From Isoperla grammatica (lineage: Eukaryota; Arthropoda; Insecta; Plecoptera; Perlodidae): a DNA stretch of 64,000 bases. A model generated the notes under the pieces. The model was not told the DNA's origin, made no database searches, and saw only the letters and a list, made by a program, of their open reading frames with translations. Below, one piece after another: positions 11,135 to 21,278 of this stretch. Location: positions 4,636,670 to 4,700,669 of the forward strand of contig OX246747.1 in NCBI GenBank assembly GCA_945910005.1, written 5' to 3'. How positions within the stretch are numbered: the stretch's first letter is position 1; each line of letters starts with the position of its first letter. A program made the translations under genes and the position numbers.

Positions 11135-11666
11135 AACTTTCAAAAACATGGAGAAAAATAAAGTATGCAGCCAATCCGGCAGTTCTTCCTCATTGCCGCC
11201 ACGTCTTCCTTTGAAGGCATTTTCAAAAAATCAGTCGCCAGGAACCAGCAGTCCCGGCAGTCCCGTCAACACCACCCCCAGCCAACAGCAGTCAACGGAT
11301 GTTGAAGAAAGAGAACACTCATATCCAGCTAGTAGGCCTATCAGGTCTTCAAGCAAAACCACTGTAAATCTAACACAATTCAAACCATATTCACCAGATG
11401 AATTCCATTTAAAAAAAAAAACAGAAGGCTGCCAACATAGACAATTTTTTAAAAGATCAGACTGCCACTTTAAATTCGCTATTGGATGAGCGGAAGAAGC
11501 TGATGGAATCGGTGCCTGATGATGGAGGGTTGCCGAGTGAAACAAAACATTTCACAAATTACCTCGGCACTCTTCTTCAAAGTGTGACTGACACTAAAAA
11601 ACGGCGTGCTTTGCAAAACAAGATTTTGATCCAAGTTCATGAATGTAAAGACCAAGAGCAGGCCTA

Positions 11667-11885
11667 GTTTCCGCCCCCCCCCCCCCCCCCCCCCCCCCCC
11701 CGAGGAAACACATTTCATAAGCTATGGTACACTGGGCAATGGGAATGCAGTGGGTCAGCTAGAGGTGTGCACACAAATGTTTCTCATATTATATATTTAT
11801 AAACTAAGTAATTTTTTCAGTTTTTGCTGAATTAAATTCATCAATATTGATGCTCACTTTATATATATATATATATATATACGGT
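11667..11885. other. 3' flank of MADF-BESS gene: poly-C and (AT)n tracts
   Basis: A C run of about 28 begins near 11673 directly after the stop codon region; an (AT)n tract covers 11859-11881. Both are length-unstable sequence types. Otherwise nothing recognised. Confidence 0.7.
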
Positions 11886-12172
11886 TTAGCCGCAGTCGCT
11901 TATCCGGTTCCCATACGAACACCGAAGTTAAGCAGCCTCGATGGATGGGTGACCACTCGCCTCTGAAACACTAGTTACCGTGGTTAGAGCAGATTGGAGG
12001 GTTCGAAAACTTGTGTAACAGCTTCGTTCTTCTCGTCCAGGTTAGTGGAGGAACCTATATGACTGGTCAAAGTTACACCGTCCTTTCAGATGGGACGTAA
12101 AGCTGATGGTCCCCCTGGTAGTTTTCGACAGGAGTAAACTACGTGCCGGTACCAGGCTTCCCCTCCTCTTTT
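11883..12172 (+). mobile_element. 5S rRNA-derived SINE (SINE3-like)
   Basis: The head contains ACCGAAGTTAAGCAGCCTCG and GGATGGGTGACCACTCGCCT, which match the internal promoter region of 5S rRNA (box A and box C areas), with the sequence between them shortened. The body (CAGATGGGACGTAAAGCTGA, GTGCCGGTACCAGGCTTCCC) is of the kind shared by SINEs. It abuts LINE coding sequence at about 12173. It is not a functional 5S gene, because the 5' half and the middle are missing or diverged. Confidence 0.65.
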
Positions 12173-12173
12173 T

Positions 12174-13292
12174 TGATCATCGTGGCCTTAGAAAGAGTGC
12201 AATCTATTCGAGATCTTGGTGTGGTGATGACTTACGATTTGTCTTTCAATAAACATCTAGATTCCATTACTCCAAAAGCATATAAGCTGCTTGGCCTCCT
12301 AAGGCGGAACTGTATTAAACATTTCAAAATGTCAACCACAAGAGCTTTGTATGTTGCTCTGGTTCGGCCACAGGTGGAGTATGCCAGCGCTGTCTGGAGC
12401 CCTTATCACGTCACCAAGATTGATTGATTGATTGATTAATGGGGCTTAACGTCTCATATTTATGCAACTATGGCTAATCGAGACGATGAGCGGGTGATAA
12501 TGAAGATGAGAAAGATGATAATGAAGAATAAAGCCACATCCGAATCAGATCCATTGTACGTCGCGTGAGTCGTCATACGGGAGTCCAGCAAGGGAGGGCA
12601 GGGCCAAGTGGGAGGACAAATATTCAATGGGACAGTGGGGGGGAAAGGGGATTGGGGTGTGGACTGCACTTCGTCTGACTTCTCCTCCTCGACCAGTCCG
12701 GCTAGGGTGGCCCTACCAGAAGCATACGCTTCCGCCGGCATAGCTCTCGGGATCAACAAAGCACGCAGGAGGGATTATTTGACGCATTGTTTTAATAATA
12801 AGATAATGACACTGGAAAACAGGCGCAAGCTACTGGATTTATCGTTTTTGTATAAAATAGCCAATAATCTGTTTGACACCCCACTGCTCAGCCATTTAGA
12901 TTTCTTTGTACCACCTGGACCAACTAGAAGCCATCCGACATTCTATATATCTCAAAATAGGATAGATGTTTTAAAGTATTCTCCTCTTCGAAGGCTTCAG
13001 GCTGATTTTAACTCTTTGATAAATAACTCCAGTATTTTACTAGATTTATTCGATACCTGTTTTAGAAGATTTCGTTCAAACGTAATTCTGTCACTTTTAC
13101 CTTAGACTCGGCAGGCCTATTTATAGGGCTGCGTTGTTGGCAATGTTTCTGTAAAACTTGTTATGTAATGTTAACTGTTATGTCTAATTATTGCTTTTAT
13201 TTATGTGACTATGCTAATGACAATATGTACTTATTTTCAGGTTTATTATATTTACACTGGTGGAATCATTTGTATTCTGTTGTAAATAAAGG

Positions 13293-13331
<39 letters not shown>

Positions 13332-13335
13332 GCAT
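12174..13335 (+). pseudogene. LINE 3' half (Jockey/CR1-like RT C-terminus) with (ATT)n tail
   Basis: 12190-12420 encodes the RT thumb region: RDLGVVMTYDLSFNKHLDSI then LYVALVRPQVEYASAVWSPY, a hallmark of Jockey/CR1-group LINEs. A HT SINE splits the frame. After it, 12769-13105 encodes the C-terminal tail (CFNNKIMTLENRRKLLDL, ending FRSNVILSLLP, stop 13103). The 3' UTR ends in GTAAATAAAGGC plus (ATT)n at 13292-13330, the expected simple-repeat tail. Some coding sequence is missing across the SINE junction, so the insertion was accompanied or followed by a deletion. The 5' portion (endonuclease, RT core) is absent. Confidence 0.8.
12418..12768 (-). mobile_element. HT SINE, head X, clipped at the head end
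   Basis: (GATT)n tail, tail module, body and head X up to CAACAAAGCACGC; the terminal hairpin of head X (about 45 bp) is missing. It sits inside the LINE RT remnant. A minus-strand ORF of about 99 codons is open across most of the element, as in other copies of this subtype. Confidence 0.9.
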
Positions 13336-13649
13336 TGTTGTCAATCATCCGTTGTTATACTGGTCACTGTTAAATGGCATAAAATGCTGCATGGGGCCAA
13401 TTTATAAATAAATAAATATTACTGAACTTAGACCGAGCATATTTCTGTGTTTCACGAAGAAAACTACCGTGAAGAAGGTAAGTAACTACTAAACGCATAG
13501 GTTTATATGGCAAGCACATGGATTTCTTAAAGTACTAACCCTTCTTTAAATATTGGCTGGCCCGTTTTATTTCTCTATGGGCTGGCCTAAAGTCCCTTAC
13601 TTAAGGTCCTCCTTTGTAAATCAGTTTTTATAACTGAATAGGATAGACA

Positions 13650-13680
<31 letters not shown>

Positions 13681-14117
13681 TTTGGGCTAATAAACGCACT
13701 AATAATGTTTTCTTTTAAATTTTTGTAATTAATAATTTAGTGCCTTCCTTGCTTAGATCGCTCCAAAGGCCATCTTGATGTCAATACTACCCCAACAAAA
13801 TTGTCGCTTCCGGCGGCTTCCCCCCTAGCCCCGGCACCCCTACCACACCAATTATTAGCCTGAGAACAATTTGTTTGCGTCTGCTTACTGAGTATTTTCT
13901 TTTGTTACCGAATAGGGCTAGCGATAATCTACGTCATAGGTTTTTGGTTCACCAGAGAACCGCTGGATCGCTCCACTAGCGCTCGCGTTGTCAGACGAGT
14001 GGGCGTGGGGTGGGGGTACAAACATTAGACAGTTATCCCTTGCTAGTGAGTGTTGTTTTGGTTTGTTTGGGATGTTTTGCTCTTTTAATCGTGGTTAATA
14101 CATTGCAAATCATCAAG
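13336..14117. other. Intergenic, (AAAT)n tract
   Basis: (AAAT)n at about 13651-13682. The remainder shows no recognisable gene. Confidence 0.5.
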
Positions 14118-14790
14118 ATGCCTACAAAACATTGTAGTTACGGTGTTTGTAACGCAGACTCGAAGATAAAAACACAAGGAATATATGAAAAACGTGTATT
14201 TTATTCCGTTTCAAAGCACACTATCTGCATGAAGAAGTGTGCGATATGGGTTAAAGCTTGTTCCCGCGTTGGTTTTACCGTGGATAATATTAAAAGGAAA
14301 TCATCATTCATTCTAGGGCTGTATTAGTGACAGGGAAATTGTTATACAATCTGGTTTGTAAGGTAAACCAGAGAGAGGGGATGTAATATTAGCTGATAAG
14401 AGGTTTCACCATTCAAGACCTCTTGACCCCATTGGATGCTCTGTAAATTTCCCCCCGATTCTGAGAAAGCGCAATCGTTTATCTCAAGAAGAGGTGAATA
14501 CTACAAAAAAGATTGCATCGACTCGTATTCATGTGGAGAGGGCCATTGGACGGATAAAGGAGTTCTTTGTGGCAACTTTGACGAGCCACTCGTTATATAA
14601 GATTCAGACAGGATATCTGTTTTGTTACAATTATTTCAACAGTAGGCGTGTGGAACTAATGCACTGTCCTAATTTGTCTAGTTTATTGTGTAACCATGTC
14701 ATACATATTACATATAATAAACCAACTTTTGTCTTACACAGACATGTTGTTGCTTACTACATCCCTGAAGGCACTATCATTCACCAATAG
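14118..14790 (+). pseudogene. THAP domain plus DDE transposase (DDE_Tnp_4 type), internally deleted
   Basis: 14118-14320 encodes a THAP zinc finger start: MPTKHCSYGVCNADSK, then KKCAIWVKACSRVGFTVDNI. The terminal C..HF of the finger is lost. 14380-14790 encodes the C-terminal part of a DDE_Tnp_4 transposase: FPPILRKRNRLSQEEVNTTK then IASTRIHVERAIGRIKEF, whose RIHVERAIGRIK block holds the last catalytic Glu. The central catalytic region between them is missing. THAP fused to DDE_4 is the arrangement of ISL2EU/IS4EU-like elements. Confidence 0.75.
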
Positions 14791-15245
14791 GCTGGATTTC
14801 CAAGATGTTCCGAACATACTTTGCATAATATGCTGCTAGGATTAAAGTTCAATGCTCACTTGTAAGCTACATTTCACAATTAACTCAATATCGGCATGGT
14901 TAGTTCTGAGCAGCTTATTACCGTAACTTACATCCAATTGAAGCATGTCAGAAAGATACAAAACCTTAATTCCTAAACCTTACTCATTATATTTATCTAA
15001 TGGGATAACGTAGGTAGGGGTTTACTTAACAATGCCTCGAGTTATTGTACTTCGAGTAGAGAAAGCCGCCTTGGCAATCTCATCTCAAACAGCTCGGGCA
15101 TTAAATAGTTGCGGTAAACAACGATCCTTTCACCTGCAAGTTTGTCTCTAGACCAAACAATAAAATCACACCATTTAACATTCATCACTAGCAGATACAC
15201 AGGCCGTAGGCCTACCTGATAAGAGCTAGGTTCAAGCCATTTAGG
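14791..15245. other. Intergenic, nothing recognised
   Basis: Likely 3' flank of the THAP transposon; no domain, repeat tail or terminal inverted repeat identified. Confidence 0.4.
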
Positions 15246-15431
15246 AAAAATATGACGTCTTCCGAATCAGGTCCATCTATATCGCGGGAGTTGTCCTAAA
15301 GGGAGAGCAGGGTCAAGTGGGAGGAGAAATTTTCAGCGAGTCAGTGGGGGGAAGGGACAGGGTCTCCGTTTCGTCGCCTCTTACGACTAGCAGAGTCACT
15401 CTGGGCATATTCTTTCCCGGGCCCAGACGGG
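15246..15431 (-). mobile_element. Head-Y element fragment with a different 3' part
   Basis: The body (CTTCCGAATCAGGTCCATCT, GTGGGAGGAGAAATTTTCAG) and head Y (CGCCTCTTACGACTAGCAGA, ending GGGCCCAGACGGGG) are clear. The common tail module is absent; the sequence instead resembles the copy at 49.5 kb. Confidence 0.75.
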
Positions 15432-15504
15432 GCAGCAGCAACCCCGGCCCCAGCGACAACTCGGGCCTGAGTGTGAGTACATGCCTCTGTATTTGCATCC
15501 TGCT

Positions 15505-15688
15505 TGATTGATGATTGATTGATTAATGGGGCTTAACGTTTCACATTTGTTGCAACAATGGCTAATCGAGACGATGAGCGGGTGATAATGAAGATGAGAA
15601 GATGATGATGAAGAATAAAGCCACATCCGAATCAGATCCATTGTACGTCACGTGGGTCGTCATACGGGAGTCCAGCAAGGGAGGGCAG
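15505..15688 (-). mobile_element. HT SINE, tail and body only
   Basis: (GATT)n tail, tail module and body to GGGAGTCCAGCAAGGGAGGG, then broken off at a junction with another repeat (CCTATCACGTTCTTCTCATT) also found at 39.2 and 63.5 kb. Confidence 0.85.
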
Positions 15689-15770
15689 GTCCCTATCACG
15701 TTCTTCTCATTCAAAAGCCTAACGTCGACTGGCTATATTGTCAGCTGAGGCGCCAAGGTATTGAGCGGGG
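15689..15770. repeat. Dispersed repeat F, short fragment
   Basis: The segment CCTATCACGTTCTTCTCATT ... CCTAACGTCGACTGGCTAT ... TGTCAGCTGAGGCGC recurs at about 39200-39265 and 63475-63545. The family is unclassified. Confidence 0.65.
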
Positions 15771-15956
15771 GAAATGCAAGAACCCCTCCACCCTTCCCCG
15801 GACAGGGTGTTCCCACCAACCCTTTCGAACCATCTGGCTTGTTATAAGTAGGTCAAGATTTTTGTGTCACCTTCCTTAGTGTAGGCCTACTTGCTCCGTC
15901 TGCAACGCAATGGATGCGGGCATAGCTCCAGGAATCATGAAAGCGAATTTGGCGAA

Positions 15957-16803
15957 CATGACAGTCATTTTACGAATCATTTGTACAACTTACGTCATCA
16001 CAAATTTAAAAAATACCCAGAAATAACCACTCAACAATCCGAGTCAGTCGAATGGCAGTCCAGTCGACTAGTCCGAATAACCTCGTCCACAGCCAATCAA
16101 GTTCGGAAAAAGAATACTACCAGACCAGATTCATACATCAAGACCCGAATATTTAAACCGTTCAAGGGAAACTTTCACACAAAGAAGGGTAGGTTAACAA
16201 ATCAAATATTTCTTTTAAGACAAGCTCATTTATTTTGAAATTGTAGTCTAATTATAACTCGCAATCATTTTAGTATAGCATGTGTTTTAGGGGCTTGCGT
16301 GTGAATAAAAGCCTGTTAGTACTCTCCAAAACACTTGCTATCGACTAAAAATTAAAAATGCAGTGAATTGAGTGTGAAATGAACAAACAATTAATCTGGG
16401 TGTTAATACAAGACGATGAAAATGACAAGAGCAGGGAACCGACACCTTAAAGTATACCTGCGGGGTCAACAAGTCTATAACCTTCAACACCAGCTAGTAG
16501 AACAAGAATTAGCCAAACAAACTAGGCCTAGCCCTTCATGTGCGCAGAAACCGGACCCACAACCAATTCAAATAGGCCTACCAAACAAGGGTAAACCAGG
16601 CCTAGGCCTAGCTCAAGGTCCTAGGCCTACGAGCACTAACACGCTAGGCCTACCAGCACAGATCGTCGGCCGGCATGCGGTAAATAATACAACTACATCT
16701 TCCAGATTAAGATTTGCGGCTGCTGACCATTAATGCCCGGTACCCCGGATCAACGGGCGATGCATTTGTATGGCAAAACTAGGCATGCAATCGTGAGCTC
16801 GCT
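15957..16803 (+). pseudogene. YqaJ-like nuclease fragment of a DNA transposon, copy 1
   Basis: 16030-16190 encodes QSESVEWQSSRLVRITSSTA then a basic NQVRKKNTTRPDSYIK segment, which fits the N-terminal motif of YqaJ-type exonucleases (QS..W...R..RITAS). A donor-like GGTAGGTTAAC follows. A second open block at 16416-16733 encodes RAGNRHLKVYLRGQQVYNL. The whole stretch is duplicated at 55743-56463, where the second block differs by a 1 nt indel at its start. It carries several TAGGCCTA octamers. THAP-DDE transposons of the ISL2EU type are known to carry a YqaJ gene, and a THAP-DDE remnant lies 1.2 kb upstream; the link is inferred. Confidence 0.55.
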
Positions 16804-16984
16804 TGACAATATGCAGCAGGTGAACGGGAAGAATGGTTAATTGGTAATGGTAATATAGTGAACTAACAACAACCACCATAGTAAAGAAAAACGTATTTTT
16901 AAATGTTATCCATGTGTACTAATAGCTGTTACTTACAAATTAAGTAAACTATTTTTCACAGATCCAACATCTCTGTTCCATTTT

Positions 16985-17439
16985 TTAGGAGACTCCGGAT
17001 ATGCCAATCTTGATTGCAGCACCTGGATCTCCTGAAGAGAATTACACCACTGTTCATTGCCGTAGCAGATGCTGTATCGAAAGGTGTATCGGGGTCTTTA
17101 AAAGCCCGTTGGCGGTGCCTTTTAAGTCATCGTTGTCTCCACTATGAGCCACACACGGCGAGCCAGATCGTCAATGCATGTGCAGTGCTGCACAACATTG
17201 CGATTCATGCTCGTCTTCCTGACCCAGAACCTCTTGGAGAAGAAGATGCTGTTCACGAGAGAGGACTAGAGGCTGGGGATTTGGCTCCTAATGAAATGCA
17301 TATAAACCGTGATTTTATTGGTCATTCCAGAGCCATACAAGCTCAAATAGTTGCAAGATTGTGGCAACAGCACTTGCAGCAATACGTTTATCTCACTCAC
17401 GGGTACGATCAGACGTCTTCAATACCGGCAACTCTTCGG
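16985..17439 (+). pseudogene. HARBI1-like (Harbinger) transposase C-terminal exon, frameshifted
   Basis: The block begins LGDSGYA, the usual GDSGYP position, after an acceptor-rich stretch. It shifts frame to PGSPEENYTTVHCRSRCCIE then RCIGVFKSP, and shifts again to KARWRCLLSHRCLHYEPHTA then VNACAVLHNIAIHARLP. This is the C-terminal part of the Harbinger DDE transposase (last catalytic Glu in the ERCIG block, RWRCL and the AC.VLHN motif). The exon ends with a donor (CGG/GTAAGT at 17440). At least two frameshifts make it a pseudogene. Confidence 0.75.
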
Positions 17440-18311
17440 GTAAGTTTGTGAGTCCTTGGAAGGTTTCTGTTTGCACCCTTTGGAGCTGTGGGTGGGATAC
17501 ACGATAACATGACTGTGGTGTAGGATAACTATGAAATGTGTCTATTTTACAATAAAGAGGCTAAAATAGGTAAGTTTCAAAATATATGTTATTTTAATTA
17601 TTATTTTTGGTCACCATCACAGTGTTGCTGCCAAAGCCAAAGCTAAAAGTTAATGTTTACTTTACTTGAAGTATGTCAGTCTTTCGAAATACATATTAAG
17701 AATTGCAATCAGTCTATATTTATAAGTGCATCACTGCATAGTAATGTAAGTATATAGTTAGACATATTAGTAAGTACATATTAGTAATTAGTTAGAATGA
17801 AGGTAGAATGGCGGTAAGTGCGCGTGGCTGAGTGTCGTGACCGAAACTAAAATCAAGCCTGCAGCCATGTAGATAAACGAATCAATATCTAATATTGAGC
17901 TAATAATGCGATCAAATATAGCTAATTATGCCAGAGTCATAGTCATAGCTCACAGTGGGTTTCCACACGATGGTAGATAGTAAATACACGGTATTTGTGA
18001 AAGAGAAAAATAATGACCACAGATTGTCCAAGAACGACCTAAACGTTTTTGCTATAGAAAATATATTTGAGTTTCCGAATAAGAAACCAACATACAGCTT
18101 CAAAAAGTCATGAAACGCTTTAATCGTGCGGTCAAAGAATTAAATAAATCCCAACAGTTGTGTCACAGCCACTACACTAAACTCCTAAAAAGAATGGATC
18201 ATAATAACACGGACAAAGTTACCAAACGTTCTGCCAGGGACAAACAGTTGCACTGTCTCCCATCTTTTGTGCAGATGGCCGTACACCACTTTGAGGATAA
18301 GTCAATACGTG
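17440..18311. other. Intergenic flank of the Gypsy element
   Basis: AT-rich. A short basic ORF at 18110-18309 (MKRFNRAVKELNKSQQLCHS) ends right at the Gypsy insertion point. It could be an interrupted host or transposon exon, but I do not recognise it. Confidence 0.35.
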
Positions 18312-18508
18312 TGTAATGGGACAGGAATTGGGTTACCGCACAATCCAAAACACCCACGTCCCTGAACCTGTTTATTTTCCACACACACACACACAGGAAC
18401 AACCTCTCGGCTCGACGGCCTTACATCTACTACCCTTGAACCCACCACCAACCTGCCTCGCTGGGGAGGGGAGCCCTACCCCATGGGGGGTGGGGGTGAC
18501 CCATTGCA
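18312..18508 (-). repeat. 3' LTR of the Gypsy element
   Basis: 197 bp, TG...CA, with short inverted ends TGTAATGGG / CCCATTGCA and an internal (AC)7 run. The adjacent purine-rich strand of 18509-18519 (AAGTGGGGGGC on the minus strand) fits a polypurine tract. Confidence 0.92.
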
Positions 18509-18833
18509 GCCCCCCACTTAAAGTAATGTACGAAGTAACATTGGTTTAAGTATCGAGGCAGTACTAAAACCTTCTATAAACTAACAATGCAATTGAAATG
18601 ACAAAAAGAATACATAAAACCAAAATTTGCGTCCACACAACACATTACGGGTCCGCACTATAGCTGTGTAAGAAAATATGAGAAATAATATTATAACAAC
18701 TACTGCATGACATTTCGGCACTAAAGCGATAGCAACTAACGTACATGGTAACCATTAAGTATACGCACATATTGTCAACATAAGGTTGAAGCATGGTTAG
18801 TCTGTTTGTTTGTAATCAAATGAGGTCATCCAT

Positions 18834-19023
18834 GATACACAAAACAAAACACTAACAGTTGATACACAAAACACTAACAGGTTGCTACACAAATCACTAA
18901 CAGTTGCTACACAAAACACTAACAGTTGATACACAAACACTAACAGTTGATTCACAAAACACTAACAGTTGCTACACAAAACACTAACAGTTGCTACACA
19001 AAACACTAACAGTTGCTACACAC
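18834..19023. repeat. 22 bp minisatellite inside the Gypsy element
   Basis: About 8-9 copies of ACACAAAACACTAACAGTTGCT-like units (GCT/GAT variants, occasional 1 nt length changes). It lies where the RT core, RNase H and integrase would be in a full element. Confidence 0.9.
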
Positions 19024-19051
19024 GTTGAGGTATCGGGCATTGAAACAGAGT

Positions 19052-21127
19052 CTAACCGTTCCATCGTTTTATAACAGTAACGAGTGGATTGACGTACTGT
19101 GTAGATGCTCGTTCGATTACGTCATCCTCCAACATTTGCGCGATTTTCTCCCTCACCGCTGTCCGCAAGGCATGAGGGACAGGGTAAGACTTCTGTTTGA
19201 AGGGAGCCTCATCCGTTAGCGAAATCGAGTGTTCATAAACATTGGTGAGGCCGGGTTTCGTCGAAAATGTATTTCTGTATTTGAGTAGTAGTGATTGCAG
19301 GTCCGTCTTTTGTTGACTATTCAAACCAACTAGTCCATCCACGCGGGCTCGAATCTCTGCTTGTGTCGGGTGAATTTTATGACAGGGTTTTTCTTCTATG
19401 GCGGCAGCGGGCGAGGGATCGTAAACCCGTAGCTTTGGGTCGTCGTCGTCTACCCCTACCCTGAGGCAGGTAAGATTCTCTTCTGCAGTGGCGTACAGTC
19501 GGTTTACGGTGATGTGTGTAGCCTCCGGGACTGTGTTGTGGAACGGAAGCACGACTGAAGTACCGTCGCCGTGTACTACTATTAGTGCCGACTCGAAGTT
19601 TATCACCGCTCTCGTGTCGTGGAGCCAATCAGTACCAAATATGATGTTTTTTGATAAAGTGGGTACCACGATGCACGGGACGTCTCTGGTCCACCCTGCA
19701 ATGTTGACCGTGAGTAGTACTTGGGTCGATGCAGCTTGTGCGCTGTTGCCTATGGCACCGAATATTTTTATTTTGGGCGTTGGCAACGGCGGCAGATCCC
19801 CGACCTTCTCGACGAGGCTGTCGAGGAACGTCTGGGAGACGCAGGAGATTTCACTCCCTGAATCAATAAGAATCAGCGACTGAACGGCCCCCTGAATTGT
19901 CCCCAATACCTCAGGGGCGACGCGTGGTGTTGTGTCGGCGTCGTCATCTGAGAGCAAGTCCGTGGTCATGGAGGTAATGTGGTTGAGCTCGACGTCCGTG
20001 GGAGTGTCGTTCAGCTCGCAGTCGTCACCCAGGTCGACGTCGCCCTCGTCTACTCCCACCGCACGGATTTGACGACTGTGCTCGAGTGGTCGCGTCGTCA
20101 TCTCAGTCGAGCGGTCACGTTGTTGCGAACTGGGTGTCCGCCACTGGCCGTTGTTGTTGGTTGCTCGCCCAGCACTGGGGTGTGATGTTGAGCGCTGCTC
20201 GGCCCCGTTGTCACGTTTAGGCGCTATCGCCTGCTGACGCCAGTTGGTGGTGTCGCCGCCGGCGTTGACGTCCGCCTGTGACCTGGGCGCGTGGATCGCA
20301 TTTGGACGCCGTTTATTGGCTTCGTCCAAACGACGTAGCAGCCTGAGCGTATCGTCTACGGTAGTTTTGTCGGCGGCCAGCAAGGTAGCCGTCACTTCCG
20401 GTTTGAAGTGATCGACGATAGCGTCGATGAAATCTCCGTCGCTAAGCGCCGGTGAGAGATGGCGAGATTTAGACAAAATTAATAAAAAATAGTCCGCCAT
20501 CTGATGCTCGTACTGTCTAGGACATTTGCCGTGGTACAAGTCATACCTGACTTGGCGCTGCTGTGTTGGGCCCCAAAATTCGTTTACGAATGCTTGTTTA
20601 AATTGTCTGAACGCCACGAAGCGATCTGCGAATACCTCGCCCCAGCGTCGCGCTGATCCCCGCAATTGGCCCATGGTGACGGATATCTGGTAGCGCGGGG
20701 GTACTCGCGCTACGTCGAAGTACTCTTCGATCTCCGAGGTGAATACGACGGGATGCGTCCGTCCCCCATACCCATCGAATATGGGCAACTGGAGCAGTGG
20801 CTTGAAGTCTGCCCCCCAGACCGAAGCACATGGCGACGCCGTAGCGCCCGCCGGGGGTGGGGAGTCGCGGCTTGTGTCCGACCTGCCGCTTGCTGTTGAG
20901 AGTTCCAGGCTCGCCACCCGCTCTGACAGAGAGCCCACAGACGCCTGTAAGGTCGTTACCGACGCTGTAATGCCGTCGCACGTCCCTTTCAGATCGTCAC
21001 GTAATCCCTGAATCAGTTCAATTAGTTCTGTGTTGGACATGTCAGCGCCGGTCGTTCGACGTCCCGAGCGCGTCTTCACCATACACGCGCGCACGCGGTT
21101 CAACACTAAGTAGCGCGCTAAAAACAA
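19052..21127 (-). CDS. Gag-protease-RT (start) polyprotein of the Gypsy element
   Basis: One open frame of 691 codons; the likely start is the internal Met at MVKTRSGRRTTGADMSN. Domains by residue: 25-85 coiled-coil-like; 110-270 Gag core (FKPLLQLPIFDGYGG, RWGEVFADRF, FWGPTQQRQVRYDLY); 280-360 basic low-complexity linker without a CCHC zinc knuckle; 400-510 retropepsin-like protease with LIDSGSEISCVS and the flap-end block IIFGTDWLHD; 590-691 RT N-terminus (FSTKPGLTNVYEHSISL, PFKQKSYPVP, VNPLVTVIKRWNG). The frame stops just where RT fingers should continue. The frame is intact and unbroken, which fits a young copy. Codons are GC-rich compared with the AT-rich flank. Confidence 0.9.
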   Translation of the reverse strand: MFLARYLVLNRVRACMVKTRSGRRTTGADMSNTELIELIQGLRDDLKGTCDGITASVTTLQASVGSLSERVASLELSTASGRSDTSRDSPPPAGATASPCASVWGADFKPLLQLPIFDGYGGRTHPVVFTSEIEEYFDVARVPPRYQISVTMGQLRGSARRWGEVFADRFVAFRQFKQAFVNEFWGPTQQRQVRYDLYHGKCPRQYEHQMADYFLLILSKSRHLSPALSDGDFIDAIVDHFKPEVTATLLAADKTTVDDTLRLLRRLDEANKRRPNAIHAPRSQADVNAGGDTTNWRQQAIAPKRDNGAEQRSTSHPSAGRATNNNGQWRTPSSQQRDRSTEMTTRPLEHSRQIRAVGVDEGDVDLGDDCELNDTPTDVELNHITSMTTDLLSDDDADTTPRVAPEVLGTIQGAVQSLILIDSGSEISCVSQTFLDSLVEKVGDLPPLPTPKIKIFGAIGNSAQAASTQVLLTVNIAGWTRDVPCIVVPTLSKNIIFGTDWLHDTRAVINFESALIVVHGDGTSVVLPFHNTVPEATHITVNRLYATAEENLTCLRVGVDDDDPKLRVYDPSPAAAIEEKPCHKIHPTQAEIRARVDGLVGLNSQQKTDLQSLLLKYRNTFSTKPGLTNVYEHSISLTDEAPFKQKSYPVPHALRTAVREKIAQMLEDDVIERASTQYVNPLVTVIKRWNG

Positions 21128-21278
21128 AATTCGACCGCGCGAAACTCACCCGCGAGCGCGGTACCAGCAAAACTGAAAACGCGGAACACACACGTGTAGC
21201 GCGGCACAACGAACACTATCAGCGTGGAACACACGTACACCACGATAAACTCCGTCCGTATTTAGGTTGGGCGCCAGT

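Larger units (their letters stand above)
9343..11666 (+). pseudogene. MADF-BESS domain protein gene, three exons, interrupted by a SINE
   Basis: Exon 1 (start chosen at ATG 9343, to 9541) encodes the first half of a MADF domain: ADEILINIMEHCPIMYNKQL, YKDEGKKENCW and IAATLCLP. Donor GTACGT follows. Exon 2 starts at 9957 after TTCTTTTCAG and completes the MADF fold in phase: VPTCLTSWERQRAKYMR then PKQEWPYLKAMSYL. A HT SINE begins at about 10096 and introduces a stop, so exon 2 is cut. Exon 3 starts at 11135 after GTGTTTCAG, encodes a Ser/Pro-rich linker and then a BESS-type motif (HFTNYLGTLLQSV, KKRRALQNKILIQV), stop at 11664. MADF-BESS proteins bind DNA through MADF and contact partners through BESS; they occur as transcription factors and as Harbinger partner proteins. 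An A11 run at 11410-11420 shifts the frame between linker and BESS; ten A would keep it open, so a sequencing or real homopolymer slip is possible. Confidence 0.7.

Noticed and set aside
11886..11975. Functional 5S rRNA gene
   Set aside because: Only the central/3' internal-promoter part is similar, with a deletion, and SINE body follows.
19377..21011. Plus-strand and alternate-frame ORFs inside the Gypsy element
   Set aside because: Shadows of the GC-rich gag-protease frame on the minus strand.
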